Below are positions 47,401 to 58,434 of a DNA stretch of 64,000 nt, in pieces; positions within the stretch are counted from its first letter, which is position 1, and every line of letters starts with the position of its first letter. Under the pieces are notes generated by a model. It did no database searches, had not been told where the DNA came from, and saw nothing but the letters and a program-made list of their open reading frames with translations. The position numbers were made by a program, and so were the translations under genes. The stretch spans positions 853,501-917,500 of the forward strand of contig JALUTQ010000024.1 in the NCBI GenBank assembly GCA_032718865.1, in the 5' to 3' direction. The DNA is from Tilletia caries (lineage: Eukaryota > Basidiomycota > Exobasidiomycetes > Tilletiales > Tilletiaceae).

Positions 47401-47847
47401 GATGTGATCGGCTGGTATCTACGGACGCGGGAGAGGGAGAGAAAGGGAAGGAGGATGAGGACGAGGAAGGAAGGAGGGAGGGAAGGGCAGGGAACGAGGT
47501 GTGAGGAGAGCGGGAGTGGGAAGAGGTGAGCAATCGAGTGAGTTGGCCTATACAAGCTGGTCACTGCAAGTTCGAGGCTGGCTCTGCTCAAAAAAGTTGA
47601 GTGCGGCTTCCTTCCTGAGCCCCCAGCTTCCCGCCTTCCCGGCCTGTCCCGAAACGAGCATGCCAGTAGTCCCACCCGATCGATCGATTGATCGCCCAGG
47701 CTTCCCAAGTGCTGCTTGGCCCGGCGACACCACCCACGGCCTCTGCAGACGGCAGCAAGCTCATCCAGGACCCGGCCTCACCCAGCAGCACTCCCTCCCA
47801 TCCTCCTCCCCTCTGTTCTCCCCCGAGCTAACTTACACAAACCAACG
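47401..47847. promoter_or_regulatory. Shared divergent promoter of two mitochondrial genes
   Basis: 447 bp separate the start codons of YHM2 (minus) and the NDUFA4/B12D-like gene (plus). Both products act in the inner mitochondrial membrane, so shared control is plausible but inferred. Pyrimidine-rich stretches lead up to each start. No TATA box is clear. Confidence 0.5.
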
Positions 47848-48580
47848 ATGGCGTGGCGGCAAGTCTTCATGAAGAACTGGTGCGTGTCTCGCTCCTCACA
47901 GCCCCAGCGCAGCGCAGAGCTCCCCACTCACGCCCCTCCGTGTTTTTCCTTTCTGTTTGATTCATGCAGGTACAGCCCAGAGGTCATTCCGATCTACATC
48001 ATCACCGGGCTCGCAGCTGGCGGTGCTTCCTGGTGCGCATCCATCCTCGCTGGTCTTCTCATGCTGTGATCCGCCCTTGCGTTTCTCACCCGCGCTCTCT
48101 GCTTCCCCCCCATGAAACAGGTACCTCGCTCGCTTGGCATCTGGCCCCGACATCATGTGAGTCTCACCACCGAGCTCGTTCAGAAACAGATCGACTGCGC
48201 CATCTGTGTGTGCGTGAGCATGACCCGCTCAACCTCTATTACCTCCCCCTTTTCCTAACGCGTGCAGCTGGGACCGCAAGAACAACTCCACTCCCTGGCT
48301 GAAGGGTGAGTTGCCGCCCATCTGCTTGCTCCCATCCTGCTGGCGCGCCCAGGATTCTCACATTTTACCTTTTTCTGATTGCGAAAATTTTGCCAGTCGA
48401 ACAAGGAACGACTACGAAGCTCCTCGACCCTTCCGGCCACTTCGTGAGTGCCTTCTTCTGGGAACCGCAGCTGCAATCGCTGCCTTGTCCTTTGCACACC
48501 AAACGATTTCCCTTTTTACTGATTCGATGTCGATCTTCCTCGTCTCACAGGAGAAGCGGTACACACGCGACCGGATTTGA
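47848..48580 (+). CDS. Small respiratory-chain subunit, NDUFA4/MLRQ/B12D family
   Basis: Six tiny exons, 47848..47879, 47970..48032, 48121..48156, 48268..48305, 48397..48443 and 48551..48580, give only 81 aa. All introns have GTGCG/GTGAG donors and CAG acceptors, and phases agree. The protein has a short N terminus (MAWRQVFMKNW), one membrane helix around VIPIYIITGLAAGGASW, and a soluble tail with WDRKNNSTPW. This is the pattern of the NDUFA4/B12D family, an inner-membrane subunit described for complex I and, in animals, complex IV. No single exon is long enough to stand out, so the gene is easily missed. Five introns in 246 coding bases is high density. Confidence 0.85.
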
Positions 48581-49353
48581 GCCCCGAGGGCATCCCCGCC
48601 CCAGACACACACCTGGTCGCAGCACCCTCCTTCACTACACACAGTTTTTGTTGTGCAAAGACAGAAGTCTTGGGAACATCTTCCTGAGCACACTTTCAAC
48701 ATTCTTCCCATCATACAGCTCAGTATGCCTCGCGTCGTGAAATTCGGATTGTGATGAGTGTCGACTTCCTGGTGATTTTTCCCTTTTTTTTTTTTTTTTT
48801 TTTTGATGATGCATACATAACTCTTTGTCCAGTCCAGGATTCCTGCCTCAGTCCTTCAGATCCTATCGGCCCGAGGCAGGAAGGAAGGCCGTTCAGTGAT
48901 GTGCAGCCGCGGGGAACGAATGGATGGACAGCGACGAGAAAGGACAGAATTTGGAACAGGAAACTTGCTCACCGCGCTCACGTTCTCCACGCTTTATCTG
49001 TTTTCAAAGTTCGTGACAGGGATCGCGACCACTCGTACGACCGCAAACAAGGCCACGACAGAGACCGGCTGTCCTCGGCCCCTCGATCACTGCCAACGGA
49101 AAAAAAGCGTCCAATGCGGTATGTATTCACTTTTTTCTCTCTCTCTCTCGTGTCGTATGTACCGGTTGTCGTAACAAGAAGTCGCGGGGGGGCAGGACAG
49201 CACCAAATCGTGAGGGAAGGAAATAGGTAAAAGATAACCCCTCCGACCAAATTCGATACCGCGCGGACCGTCGCTTGCTCGCCTGAGCATCTAAAAAAAA
49301 AGAAAAGGAAGATAGATTCGAAGGGCCAGTGAAGGTCGGGTGTGTTCCCATTT
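48581..49353. other. Convergent gap between small subunit gene and SUP35
   Basis: 773 bp holding both 3' flanks. It includes a run of about 20 T near 48785. No gene seen. Confidence 0.45.
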
Positions 49354-51465
49354 TTACTCCGCAGCATCCGCAGCCTCCGCCGCCGCAGCAGCGTCCTTCG
49401 AGGCGTGGATCTTGGACACCTTCCCAATGGCCACCGTCATCCCCTCGTCCCTTAGTGTGAACCGGCCGAGCTGCGGGTTGTCCACGTAGCGCTCCACGCA
49501 GATCGGTTGGGCCGTCTCGATGAGGGCGACGATCTTCATTCCTGCATTGCGGGAAAAGAAAAAAAAAGTGACCATGATCAGCGGGGCGCGGAGGGCGAAT
49601 CGCAGGAGAAAGAGCTAAGAACAGAGAGAGAGAAACAAAAACTCACCCTTCTTGGCAAACTGCGGCGGCTTCCTGCTCTTCTTGCCCGTCTTCTTATCGT
49701 AGTAGTGCAACAGCGCCGGCAGCACGATCTCCTCACTCAACGTATGAATATGAATCACAGCCGAGTACCCGGCACAGATGATGTTCTTGCTCTCCAGAAT
49801 CGCAAGCTGCGCCTCGAACTGGGTGGCCACCGTGACCGGCTTCTTCGGATCGGTGAGCACAAAGCCGGCACTGACGTCGTCATGGTCGATGCCCTTCAGT
49901 CGGATCCGGACGTTGTCACCCGAGATCGCCGCGGGAACTTCTTCCTCCATCTCGTTGTAGATCGCCGCCGCCTCGACCATGTTCCGGTTCGGCATGAGCA
50001 TCAAGGTATCCCCGCGTCGGACTTTGCCCGCCTCGAGCTTGCCGACGATGATGGTGCCCATGTCGTTGTACTTCTCGCTGATGGGCATCTTGAGCGGTTC
50101 TTGGATCTTGCGGTCGCCGAGCGCGAGGTTGTCGAGGAAGTCAAGCAGAGAAGGGCCTTCCCACCAGGGGCAGACGTCCGCGGAGACCTTGTCCTTGAGG
50201 TTCGCGCCCGAATATGCCGAGACGGGGATAAAAGTCACGTCCGTCTTAGGGTTGAAGCCGGACTGACGCAGGAAGGGCGTCAGCTTACCCGTGATCTCAT
50301 CATAACGCTCCTTCTCCCACTTCACCGTCGGCTCGTCCATCTTGTTGATGACGACGATCAGACGCTGTACGCCCGCGGTCTTGACGAGCATGACGTGCTC
50401 GCGCGTCTGTCCACCTCGCTCGAAGCCGGTCTCGAACTCGCCCTTGCGGGCGGAGATGACGAGGATGGCGATGTCGGCCTGGGCGGCGCCGGAGATCATG
50501 CTGGGGACGTACGTCTTGTGGCCGGGCGCGTCGAGGATGGTGTACCGACGCTTTCCGGTCTCGAAGTACGCGCGACCGACTTCGACGGTCTTGCCCTTCT
50601 CGCGTTCCTGGGGAGTGGAGTCGAGGGCCCAGGAAAGGTACCAAGACTCCCGGCCGGCTTCTTTTGCTTCGCGCTCGTACTTCTCGAGGGTGCGCTTGTC
50701 GACCATGCCGGTGAGGTAAAGGAGGTTGCCACCCATGGTGGACTTGCCGGCGTCGACGTGGCCGATGAAGACGACGTTAAGATGAGACTTCATATCTGGT
50801 GTGATTGTGATGCGCAGAACAGGTTCAGAGCTGGGTGGAGATGCGTGCATATGAGAAAAAGTTCAGGAGCCCAAGCAACTCACCTTCAGCCTTGTCACCG
50901 AAGAGGTCCTTGAGAGTCTCTTCGTCGGTGACCTTCTTGGTCTCCTCCAGAACCTTCTCCGCGTCCATCTGTGCCTTCTCAACCTTCTTGTCGACCTTTT
51001 CCTTTCGCTTTGCGACGGCCCCCTTGCCGACGTCGCTTGATTCGGCTGTGGTGGAAGGGCCGGCAGCGGCGGGAGCAGGGGCAGGGGCAGCGGCAGGAGC
51101 AGCGGCAGGAGCAGCGGCAGCGGCGGTAGCAGGAGCGGGAGCAACGGCAGGTGCAGGGGCGGCAGCAGGGGCGGCAGCTACGGCGGGCGCAGGTGCGGAG
51201 GCAGGTGCAGGAGGTTGACGCTGCTGCTGTGGTGGCTGCTGTTGTTGCTGCTGCGGGTGGTATGCTTGCTGCTGCTGGGGATGGAATGCTGGGTTGTATG
51301 GCTGCTGTTGCTGGTACTGTCCGTACCCTCCCCGAGCGTATCCACCCTGGTTTTGAGGTGGGGCGTATTGTTGATATTGCTGGTACTGTTGTTGCTGGTA
51401 GTTGTCGTTGTAGGCGCCGTACTGCTGTCCGCCGCCCTGCTGTTGCTGTGGGCCGCCCTGTTGCT

Positions 51466-51496
<31 letters not shown>

Positions 51497-51580
51497 AGCT
51501 GCGATCTGAGCCGCGACCTGTGGTGGGACGAATCCCGAGGCTGCGGGATTGAATGCGAAGGATCGTGCGTTGGGATTCAT
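49354..51580 (-). CDS. SUP35: Translation release factor eRF3 (Sup35) with prion-like N domain
   Basis: Three exons, complement(49354..49541, 49647..50795, 50884..51580), give 677 aa. The N domain (about 1-120) is Gln/Tyr/Gly/Asn-rich with a 13-residue Gln run (29-41) and QGGY/YGQY-type repeats. It is followed by an Ala/Pro stretch (about 123-172) and a charged middle segment. The GTPase domain starts near 238: P-loop GHVDAGKS (244-251), DAPGHKTY and NKMDEPT, then EF-Tu-like domains 2 and 3 ending in GKVSKIHASK. Family role: binds eRF1 and uses GTP to release finished peptides at stop codons. The start is the ATG followed by NPNARSFAFNP. Intron 1 (88 nt) separates the prion-like and middle region from the GTPase. 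Confidence 0.96.
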
Positions 51581-51734
51581 GGCTGCGAGACTGAGTGAGT
51601 GAGTGAGTGTGAAAGAGTGAGTGAGGAAGTGGGATGACAGATTTGTTCTGCAAATGGGTGACAGAGTCACGTGACTCGGATCTCCGTTTGGAACCTTCGA
51701 GCGATTCGCGATGACGTCCGCAGCAGGGCCCAAG
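51581..51734 (-). promoter_or_regulatory. SUP35: SUP35 leader/promoter cut short by a transposon
   Basis: Only 154 bp lie between the SUP35 start codon and the TA target site of the Tc1-like element. The part next to the ATG is a CACTCA-type repeat on the coding strand, likely untranslated leader. Any promoter element further away must now lie beyond or inside the transposon. Confidence 0.55.
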
Positions 51735-51736
51735 TA

Positions 51737-53304
51737 CAGTGACTTCCAAAACTGTCCATTCAAAATCTCATTTACCTGTTTCCCCGTCCAACCCCCCTCT
51801 CTCACTAAGGAACGATTTCCAAAACCGCATGATCACGCATAGGAGGGTCTCAGAAGTAACCTGGCTGACGCAATATGCAGAGTAATGAGATTGAGTGGTG
51901 GTAGAGGCTTGGAAGCATTTGGACAGTTATGGCGCAAAAGCAGCAATTCTGCTTCAGTATCGTGTGGGGCCACCTCTGGCCCTAATAACCGCTCGAATCC
52001 TGTCCGGCATAGAAGCATACAGCTTCTCGATGTAGTCCTGGGGGATCAGCGCCCACTGCTCGAGGATACGATCGCGCAACTGGTCCAGATTTGCCGCGGG
52101 AGTACGATATCCCTTCAATTGCTCCTTGAGACGACGCCAGAGGTGCTCGATTGGATTAAGGTCCGGACTCTGAGCGGGCCAGTCGAGTACTGAGATTTCG
52201 AGATGAGCGAGCCACGCCTTTGTGTGCCGGGATTTGTGCTTTGGGTCGTTGTCGTGCTGGAAAATGTATTGCTGCTGAGGAACGGCTTGAGGGAGGAGGT
52301 CGAGAGCCTCAAGGGTTGGCAAAAGGCGGTCCTGGAGGATGTCGGTGTACTTCTTGGAGTCCATGATGCCTTGTATGAAGGCCATACCTCCCACAGAGGA
52401 GGAGGTAATGCACCCCCACACCATGACTCCCCCTCCTCCAAACTTGTAGGTCGGCGTGACTTCCCTTTCGGTCAACGGTGACCCCTTCACGGCCCAGACC
52501 CACTTTCGACCGTCCGAACCAAAGCGATTGATCTTGGTCTCGTCCGAGAATACGACCTTGTTCCAGTCGCTTGCCGTCCAGTTCCGATGTGCACGTGCCC
52601 ACTCGAGACGGGCGCGCTTGTGCGCTTTGGTGAGCGCGGGCTTCTTCTTCGTGACTCGGGCCCTCAAGCCAGAAGCTTTGAGAGCCCTCTGGACTGTCGT
52701 GACCGAGCATCGAGCGTTTCCGTTGCGAAGTAACTCGCGGTGGACGGAGGCAGCCGTTTGATGGCGACCGGTGAGGATGGAGCGCACGATCTGACGTCGA
52801 TCGTGCTCGGTGAGCTTGCGAGGGCGGCCGGGGCGTGCCTGGACACTCAGGTTGTTGAGTCGTAAGCGCAGGTTGCCGACCCAAGACTTGCTGACGTCTC
52901 GATCTGCGGAGATTTGGCGCACGGAGAGACCTGCCTCAAGGTCGGACTTGACGCGTTGCGTGCGAGGGGAATTGGAAATGAAGAGAGGAGCTGCAAGAGG
53001 CTGTGTGGGCTCTAGAGACATCAAAGAAGAGCGTTCAGCGGATGGATGGGTGAAAGAAGTGAGCAAAGGTAGAAAACTCAAGCACGAAGAAGCTGTGCAA
53101 ATAAAGCGTCAGTACTGTCCATTTATGTTGTGGCACTTCTTGAGTGGATGTCTGCAAGTAGCGGTGAGCCAATCGTTGTAGAAGATGCTGGAAGGTTCTC
53201 TGAGCTCATCTCGGATGGTTTTGTCAACTTCTGAGGGTTTCAACGAAGTGTGGCATGCCTTTCTCAATTTTGGAGCAACTACTGGACAGTTTTGGAAGTC
53301 ACTG
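51737..53304 (-). mobile_element. Complete Tc1-like DNA transposon
   Basis: 1568 bp with perfect inverted ends of 22 bp beginning CAGTGACTTCCAAAACTG, bordered by TA dinucleotides at 51735-51736 and 53305-53306 as expected for the Tc1/mariner TA duplication. It contains one intact transposase ORF on the minus strand. Perfect ends and an open frame suggest recent activity. Confidence 0.92.
51954..53021 (-). CDS. Tc1-like transposase (DD34E)
   Basis: 355 aa from the ATG at 53021. The N-terminal paired-like DNA-binding region has two helix-turn-helix units (around VRQISADRDVSKSW and TAASVHRELL) joined by the GRPRK motif. The catalytic triad is Asp160 (FSDETK), Asp257 (QHDNDPKH) and Glu292 (PDLNPIEHLW), with exactly 34 residues between the second and third acids, the Tc1 spacing. 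No stops or frameshifts. The enzyme cuts and pastes the element at TA sites. An upstream in-frame TTG at 53081 is not a normal eukaryotic start. Confidence 0.93.
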   Translation of the reverse strand: MSLEPTQPLAAPLFISNSPRTQRVKSDLEAGLSVRQISADRDVSKSWVGNLRLRLNNLSVQARPGRPRKLTEHDRRQIVRSILTGRHQTAASVHRELLRNGNARCSVTTVQRALKASGLRARVTKKKPALTKAHKRARLEWARAHRNWTASDWNKVVFSDETKINRFGSDGRKWVWAVKGSPLTEREVTPTYKFGGGGVMVWGCITSSSVGGMAFIQGIMDSKKYTDILQDRLLPTLEALDLLPQAVPQQQYIFQHDNDPKHKSRHTKAWLAHLEISVLDWPAQSPDLNPIEHLWRRLKEQLKGYRTPAANLDQLRDRILEQWALIPQDYIEKLYASMPDRIRAVIRARGGPTRY

Positions 53305-53312
53305 TATAAAAG

Positions 53313-53363
53313 TGTAAGAACTGGATGCTAGAAGGCTGGGAATCAAGGCAAAGTGGAGGCTGA
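53313..53363 (-). repeat. 3' LTR of gypsy element, split-off outer piece
   Basis: These 51 bp (starting TGTAAGAACTGGATGC) match the start of the other LTR copy at 63616 with one difference. The match stops exactly where the DIRS-like element begins and resumes at 58322. Confidence 0.85.
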
Positions 53364-53665
53364 GTGTAAGATCAGAGGCGCGCCGGCGATCGGGGTCTCC
53401 GGAGCGGCAGGCGACGCCGAGCAGCTCCTTCGGTACCTCATCTTTGTGCAGCGACTTCCGCGGAACAATTCTCTCCCCTCTCGAATCCCTTGGCCCTCAT
53501 CTCGCCTGCCTCCCCTTAAAGCTCCCTGCGCTCAAAAGCCCTTCGGAGCTCTCTGCTGATCCCTTCACTCCCTTTCCTTGCCTTTCCGTTCGCTTGTTCT
53601 TTTCTCTCTGTTCCTTTACTCAGTCCACTTCGTTCCCGGCTTTCACTCTGCTACAGCAACGCCAG

Positions 53666-56600
53666 ATGTCCTCACACAACGGTTCACCAATGCCCGAAAA
53701 TTTCCCCATCTCTCTACACACCGAGGAATCCATCCGCGAAGCCATCGAGGCTGAAATCGCCAAGGCCCATGCGATGGTGGATTCCGCTGATACACTTCCT
53801 CCGGCAATCCGCGATCAGATGCGTGCGGCTGCCGATCAGTACTGGGCTCAAGAACTTGAGCGACGTCTCGCCATTCGTTCTGAGCTCCAAGCCGAACACG
53901 ATGCTCGCCTGGCCACCGAACAAGCGGAACGAGAAGCTCGCGCTCAACGACTGCGTGAAGCACAAGAACTTCTTCAGGTCCAGACTCAAGCCGCCCTTAA
54001 CGTGAAGGAGCTGGTCACGTCCGAGCTGGCGAGCAAGAAAGGGGAGTCGAAACGAATCGAAATGGAATCGGGAGTCGGTCCTTCCTCCGACATGGACGCC
54101 TGGTGGCCCGCGAAGTCAATCCTCAAGAAAATCGAGCAAGGAGATTACGACTTCGACCTCTGGCACTTGACTAAAGAAGGCGCCGAAGCCAGTCAGGTTG
54201 CCGCTTCAAAGGGCGGAAACCAAATCATGCGTTCCGAAGACGGACTCCTGAAGGTTGAGGAGCACGTACCAGATGGGACAAAGGACGCAGATCTGTCAAC
54301 GGAACAGTGGATCACGTCTATCAGTCTCCTCGAGAAGTGGGCGGAACGCAAAGGTCGGTCCCAGGCTGAGGTAACAGGCCTGGTCAAGCTCAACGTCTCC
54401 CTCACTCGATGGCCGGAGTTCAGCAAGTATCCTCGGGCCATTCGAATTTGGCACCGTCGTCATCGATTCCATTGGGTTCAAGACGGAAAAGACCCGGACA
54501 AGAAGCGCTTCGATCTAGGAACAATCAACCCGGATTGGTGGCCGAAGCTTAAAACGGACGAGGAGATCCGACAGAATCGCGAGGAGATCCAAGCTCTCAG
54601 GGAGTTGACAGTGGCTTCTTCATCGTCCTCGGTTGCCTCTACTTCCTACCGTCGCGAAGACATCTCGCTGCGCAAGCGCATCTCTGGGGAAGAACATTCC
54701 GGCAACGCCGCCAAACGCCAGTCATTTCGGACCACAAAGTGCCTCGTTTGCGGCTCCCGTGACTCCCAGCACGACTTTGCCCACTGCCAGGCAAAAAAAC
54801 CCGCGCCGATGGAAAGAATCAGCTCGTTCACCGACTCCCCAACGGCACCCTTGAGTTCAAGGATGACCACAAGATCCCCTGTATCAACTTCAACGTCGGA
54901 CAGTGCAAGAACCGAGCCTGCCCCCGCGCACACCGTTGTGCATCGTGCGGCACCCGAGTCCATGGCGACGTTTTCTGCTCCCAGCAGTAAACCTCTCCCA
55001 GCCCAACCCATCACCCCTTTGCTGCCCGGCGGGTGGAGCGAGGCCTTGAGGCGAACAGGCCTAGCTCGTCGGTACCCTTCTCTTGTGAATAGTATCACAT
55101 ATGGTTTCAACATCGGCATCCCGCCTCTCACGAATACTCTCACTCCGCCTAATCATCGCTCCTCACGGGAAAACCCTGCCGCAACCAGACAACTCATTCA
55201 GAAGGAGCTGGATGCCGGTCGATACGGAGGCCCTTTCTCACTTCATTTCGTTTCTCAGGCTCCCGGCCACATCCAAACTTCCCCACTCGGCCTTGTTCCG
55301 AAGGATGGGACGTCTTTCCGTCTCATCCAAGATTTCTCATTTCCCCGTGGCCCAGATTCCCACAGCATCAACAACCATCTGCACGCATCGGACTGGCCCA
55401 CCACCTGGGGTGCAGCCCGTGCGCTTTGCGTGAGTTGACATCCTTCTTCTGCCCTCCTCACCAGCCTTCTGGGCTTATGGGAGGAGCTCCCATTCGTTGC
55501 CTTCATCAGTACAGTCTGACTGATGCTCTCATTCGTTGCCGCTTCTTCTGCTTCCTAACAGCAAGCGATTCTTCTTTTACCACCATCGGCCAGAGCTGCC
55601 GTACGCGACGTTGATGCCGCCTACCGTACGATTCCTTTACACCCATCGCAGTGGCCAGGCACGGTCCTCCACGACGATGAATACAACTACTACATTGACT
55701 ACTGCCTTGGCTTCGGCCTGTCTCCCGCAGCGGGTGCCTGGGGTCACGTCGCTGACGCGCTGGCGGACATTCTTCGCCGCAGCGGCATGGCGATCGTGTT
55801 GAAATGGGTTGACGATTTCATTTTCTTGACTGTGCCCCTCTCAGACCTCGACCACACCAATCGGCTGCTGCGCAAGCGGCGGTTCAGCACCTCCGACCAA
55901 CCACAACAGAGGGGAGGCACCACCTTTTTTCTGAACGAGCGAGGTGAAGAGCAAGCGGACGATGGGTTTGGCTCTTTCCAGAACCTTACCCTTGCCACCC
56001 AACCCCACCAGCTCGTCACCTCTCTCCAAGTGATCAACGACATCACCACACCGCTCGGCTTGCCGTGGAAAGCTTCCAAGGACAGGGACTTTGCCCCAGT
56101 GCAGCAGTACACAGGTTTTATCTTCGACATTCCGCACCGCACTGTCCGGCTTCCTGAAGCCAAGCGTCTCCGGTACCTGGACAACGTCCGTGCGTGGCTC
56201 GGCCGATCTCGGTCCACCCTCGCGCAAGCATCCACCATCATCGGTCAGCTTCAACACGCCTGCTTTGTTCACTCCGCAGGGCGCAAGCGCCTTGCTTTTC
56301 TTCGCCAGTTTCTCGCGGTTAACGCCCATCATCACCCCGACGCCCCTCTTCACCCTCCCCGCCACCTGCGCTCGGATCTCCTCTGGTGGGAAACTTCCCT
56401 ATCGATCCCAGACCGCCAGCGCTGCTTCGCCGCCGACTCGTCCTCACTCGACATCGGGCTATACACAGACGCCTCTGAGTGGGGTCTCGGCATCACCCTC
56501 GGAGACGCGGCGCTTAGCTTGCCCTTCGACCCAGCGCAGTCGGTTTCACCATTCTCAATCGTGTGGGCAGAAGCCCTGGCCTTCGAGATCGCTCTCCGCA

Positions 56601-56944
56601 TCGCCATTCATCGGGGTATTTCGGATTCGAATCTCGTCATCCATTGTGATAACGCAGCCGTCGTAGCGACCGCTCAGACGGGTTACATGCGCAATCAGCA
56701 GGTGATGCTCGTGCTCCAATGGATACGACAGCTTGAGGCTAGCGCAAACATCGAGGTGGCGCCCGTCTTTACCCGGTCTGAGGACAATCCAGCCGACTCA
56801 TACTCGCGGGGGTTGAGTACACCCAGCACATTCATCACTCTTCCCGATCTGCCCATCGAGATCACGCAATTCTTCCCCCAACATGTCTTCCCTGACCGAC
56901 ATGCACCTCGCAGCGGCGCTGCAGATCCTACGCCCTCCATCTAG
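53666..56944 (+). CDS. DIRS-like Gag-reverse transcriptase-RNase H
   Basis: Two exons, 53666..55429 and 55562..56944, give 1048 aa. The gag-like part has a coiled-coil stretch (about 25-120) and the KIEQGDYDFDLWHLT block, then a CLVCGSRDSQHDFAHC zinc-knuckle-like motif. The reverse transcriptase begins near residue 450 (GGWSEALRR), with PLGLVPKDG and FRLIQDFS, and after the intron AYRTIPLHPSQWPG and the catalytic WVDDF. RNase H follows with YTDASEWGLG, IHCDN and EDNPAD. A 132-nt insertion with GTGAGT donor and AACAG acceptor splits the RT between fingers and palm; reading through gives an immediate TGA. Splicing restores the conserved junction ALC/QAILLLPP. No other break is present. Confidence 0.85.
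55430..55561 (+). other. Spliceosomal intron inside the RT gene
   Basis: 132 nt, GTGAGT donor, pyrimidine-rich interior with CTGAC-like branch point (near 55518) and CCTAACAG acceptor. Length is divisible by three but contains in-frame stops. Its presence in a retrotransposon shows that the genomic copy came from unspliced RNA, or that splicing is partial. Confidence 0.75.
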
Positions 56945-58167
56945 ATCGCAGCCTCAGCAAGCCTTCTCCCCTCCCTCACACAGCCCCAGCTCCGTCACCA
57001 CCATGTCTTCTTGGCCGCTGCCCAGATCCCTTCAGACCGCCACAGTCGCACTACCCCCAACCCGACCTCGTCTTACCACCAAGCAGCTTCCCCCGTCCAC
57101 TGACAGGCCAGACGTTCCAGCTGCCCAGCGCCTTCTGGCCTGGGTACCACCCAATCGTCCTCCGCTCCCGCCATTCCATGACCCAGTCAAGGTCTCCGAG
57201 GTTATGATTGCGTCGTGGGCAAAGTCAACGTTGGAGGGGTACGCAGCGGCGGTTCTCCATTGGTACGCTTGGGCGACCGCTGTTGCTCTGCCAGCTCGCC
57301 TCACCTTTCCCATCAAGTCCACCGAGCTTATCAGTTTCATTGCAAGCTCGTCTGGGATTTACCACGGCAACACGATCAGCAAGTGGGTTAGTGGGTTGAG
57401 GGCGTACCACATCATTCACGGCTCGTCCATGGATTCAAAGAACGAGGCGGTCCTTCAAGCGCTTCGCGGTGCATTGCGCCAGACGCCGGCGAGCGCCATC
57501 AAGCCGCCCCGCATACCATACACAGCGGCTATCCTCATCGCCCTCCGACCAGCATTCCGCCTGGCCGAACCCTTCGATGCAGCGGTGTGGGCGCTCTTAC
57601 TCGCAGCATTTTTGGGGTCTTGCGCGTCTCGGTGAACTCACTATACCGTCGCAGGCGGCCTACTCTACCCGGTTTCATGCTCCACGGGAGCGCATCCTGG
57701 GCCACAAGATTCGTGGACTCGTGCACGCGACGATCTCGTTACCTTGGACCAAAACCGACGCTCAGGGTGGCCAGTTGGTCCTCTCGGTCCAGCGTGAGCC
57801 AATCTGCCCCGTGCTCGCCCTCCGCACTCACATCCGCCTCAATCCGGGGCCCCCGACAGCACACATTTTTTCACATGGACCCAAACTCCTACCAATGACT
57901 CGCGCCGCCTTCACAGCACGCGTCCATCAAGCGGCAGCACAAACACAACAACCTATCCTGTCCGGACACAGTCTTCGCATCGGTGGGTGTACAGAGCTGC
58001 TGCTTCGGCACGTCCCCCTGGATGCGGTTCGGTTAGCAGGTCGATGGTCTTCAGACGCATGGCAAAAATACATTCGCCGACACGTCGAGCTCATCGCCCC
58101 CACCCTCGCCCTGTCCCGACCCAACGCAGACTCCGCATTGGCGATGGTCGGATCGCTCGGGCCATAA
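56883..58167 (+). pseudogene. DIRS-like tyrosine recombinase with one frameshift
   Basis: Starts at an ATG overlapping the end of the RT ORF by 62 nt in another frame. The first part (to about 57608) and second part (to 58167) are in different frames. Conserved sequence (AAFWGLARLGEL) is regained if the run of five T at 57609-57613 were four. The catalytic residues are present in the second part: Arg in LARLGEL, H-x-x-R in GHSLRIGG and Tyr in WQKYIRRH. The shift may be a true mutation or a homopolymer sequencing error. The recombinase parallels the one at 31518-34660. Confidence 0.82.
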
Positions 58168-58321
58168 CGCCTGGTCGTCCACGACGCGGTTTCTCCGCAA
58201 CCTAGGGCCCTTCGTTCCCGGGCGCGCTGTCATCTCCTCTCAGGCACGGCGATCGCGTCCTTCCAATCTGAACCCAGCATCTTTTCAAATTTCTTCGGTG
58301 CGGGGCGGAGCTAGCGACGGA
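58168..58321. other. 3' end of the DIRS-like element
   Basis: Non-coding tail between the recombinase stop and the border with the gypsy LTR. No matching repeat to the element's left end was seen. Confidence 0.5.
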
Positions 58322-58434
58322 GAAGGCCGGGAGCTAACGCTCGAGCCACAAGGCAAGGTGGAAAACAGATAGAAGGGTGTGTGATTGTAGTGCAAAGGAG
58401 GGCTCGATAAGACACAAGACCGGATGGGGAGAAC

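Larger units (their letters stand above)
53364..58321 (+). mobile_element. Nearly complete DIRS/Ngaro-like retrotransposon
   Basis: About 4.96 kb inserted in the gypsy LTR after ...GGAGGCTGA and before AGGCCGGGAG, as shown by comparison with the uninterrupted LTR at 63616. Only a GA dinucleotide is shared at the two borders, so there is no real target duplication, as expected for tyrosine-recombinase elements. It encodes a gag-RT-RNase H protein (with an intron) and an overlapping tyrosine recombinase (one frameshift). I did not find the split direct repeats typical of Ngaro or the inverted ends of DIRS by eye. Confidence 0.85.

Noticed and set aside
53308..53312. AAAAG as the 5-bp target duplication of the gypsy element
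   Set aside because: The matching right flank lies beyond the window, so it cannot be tested.
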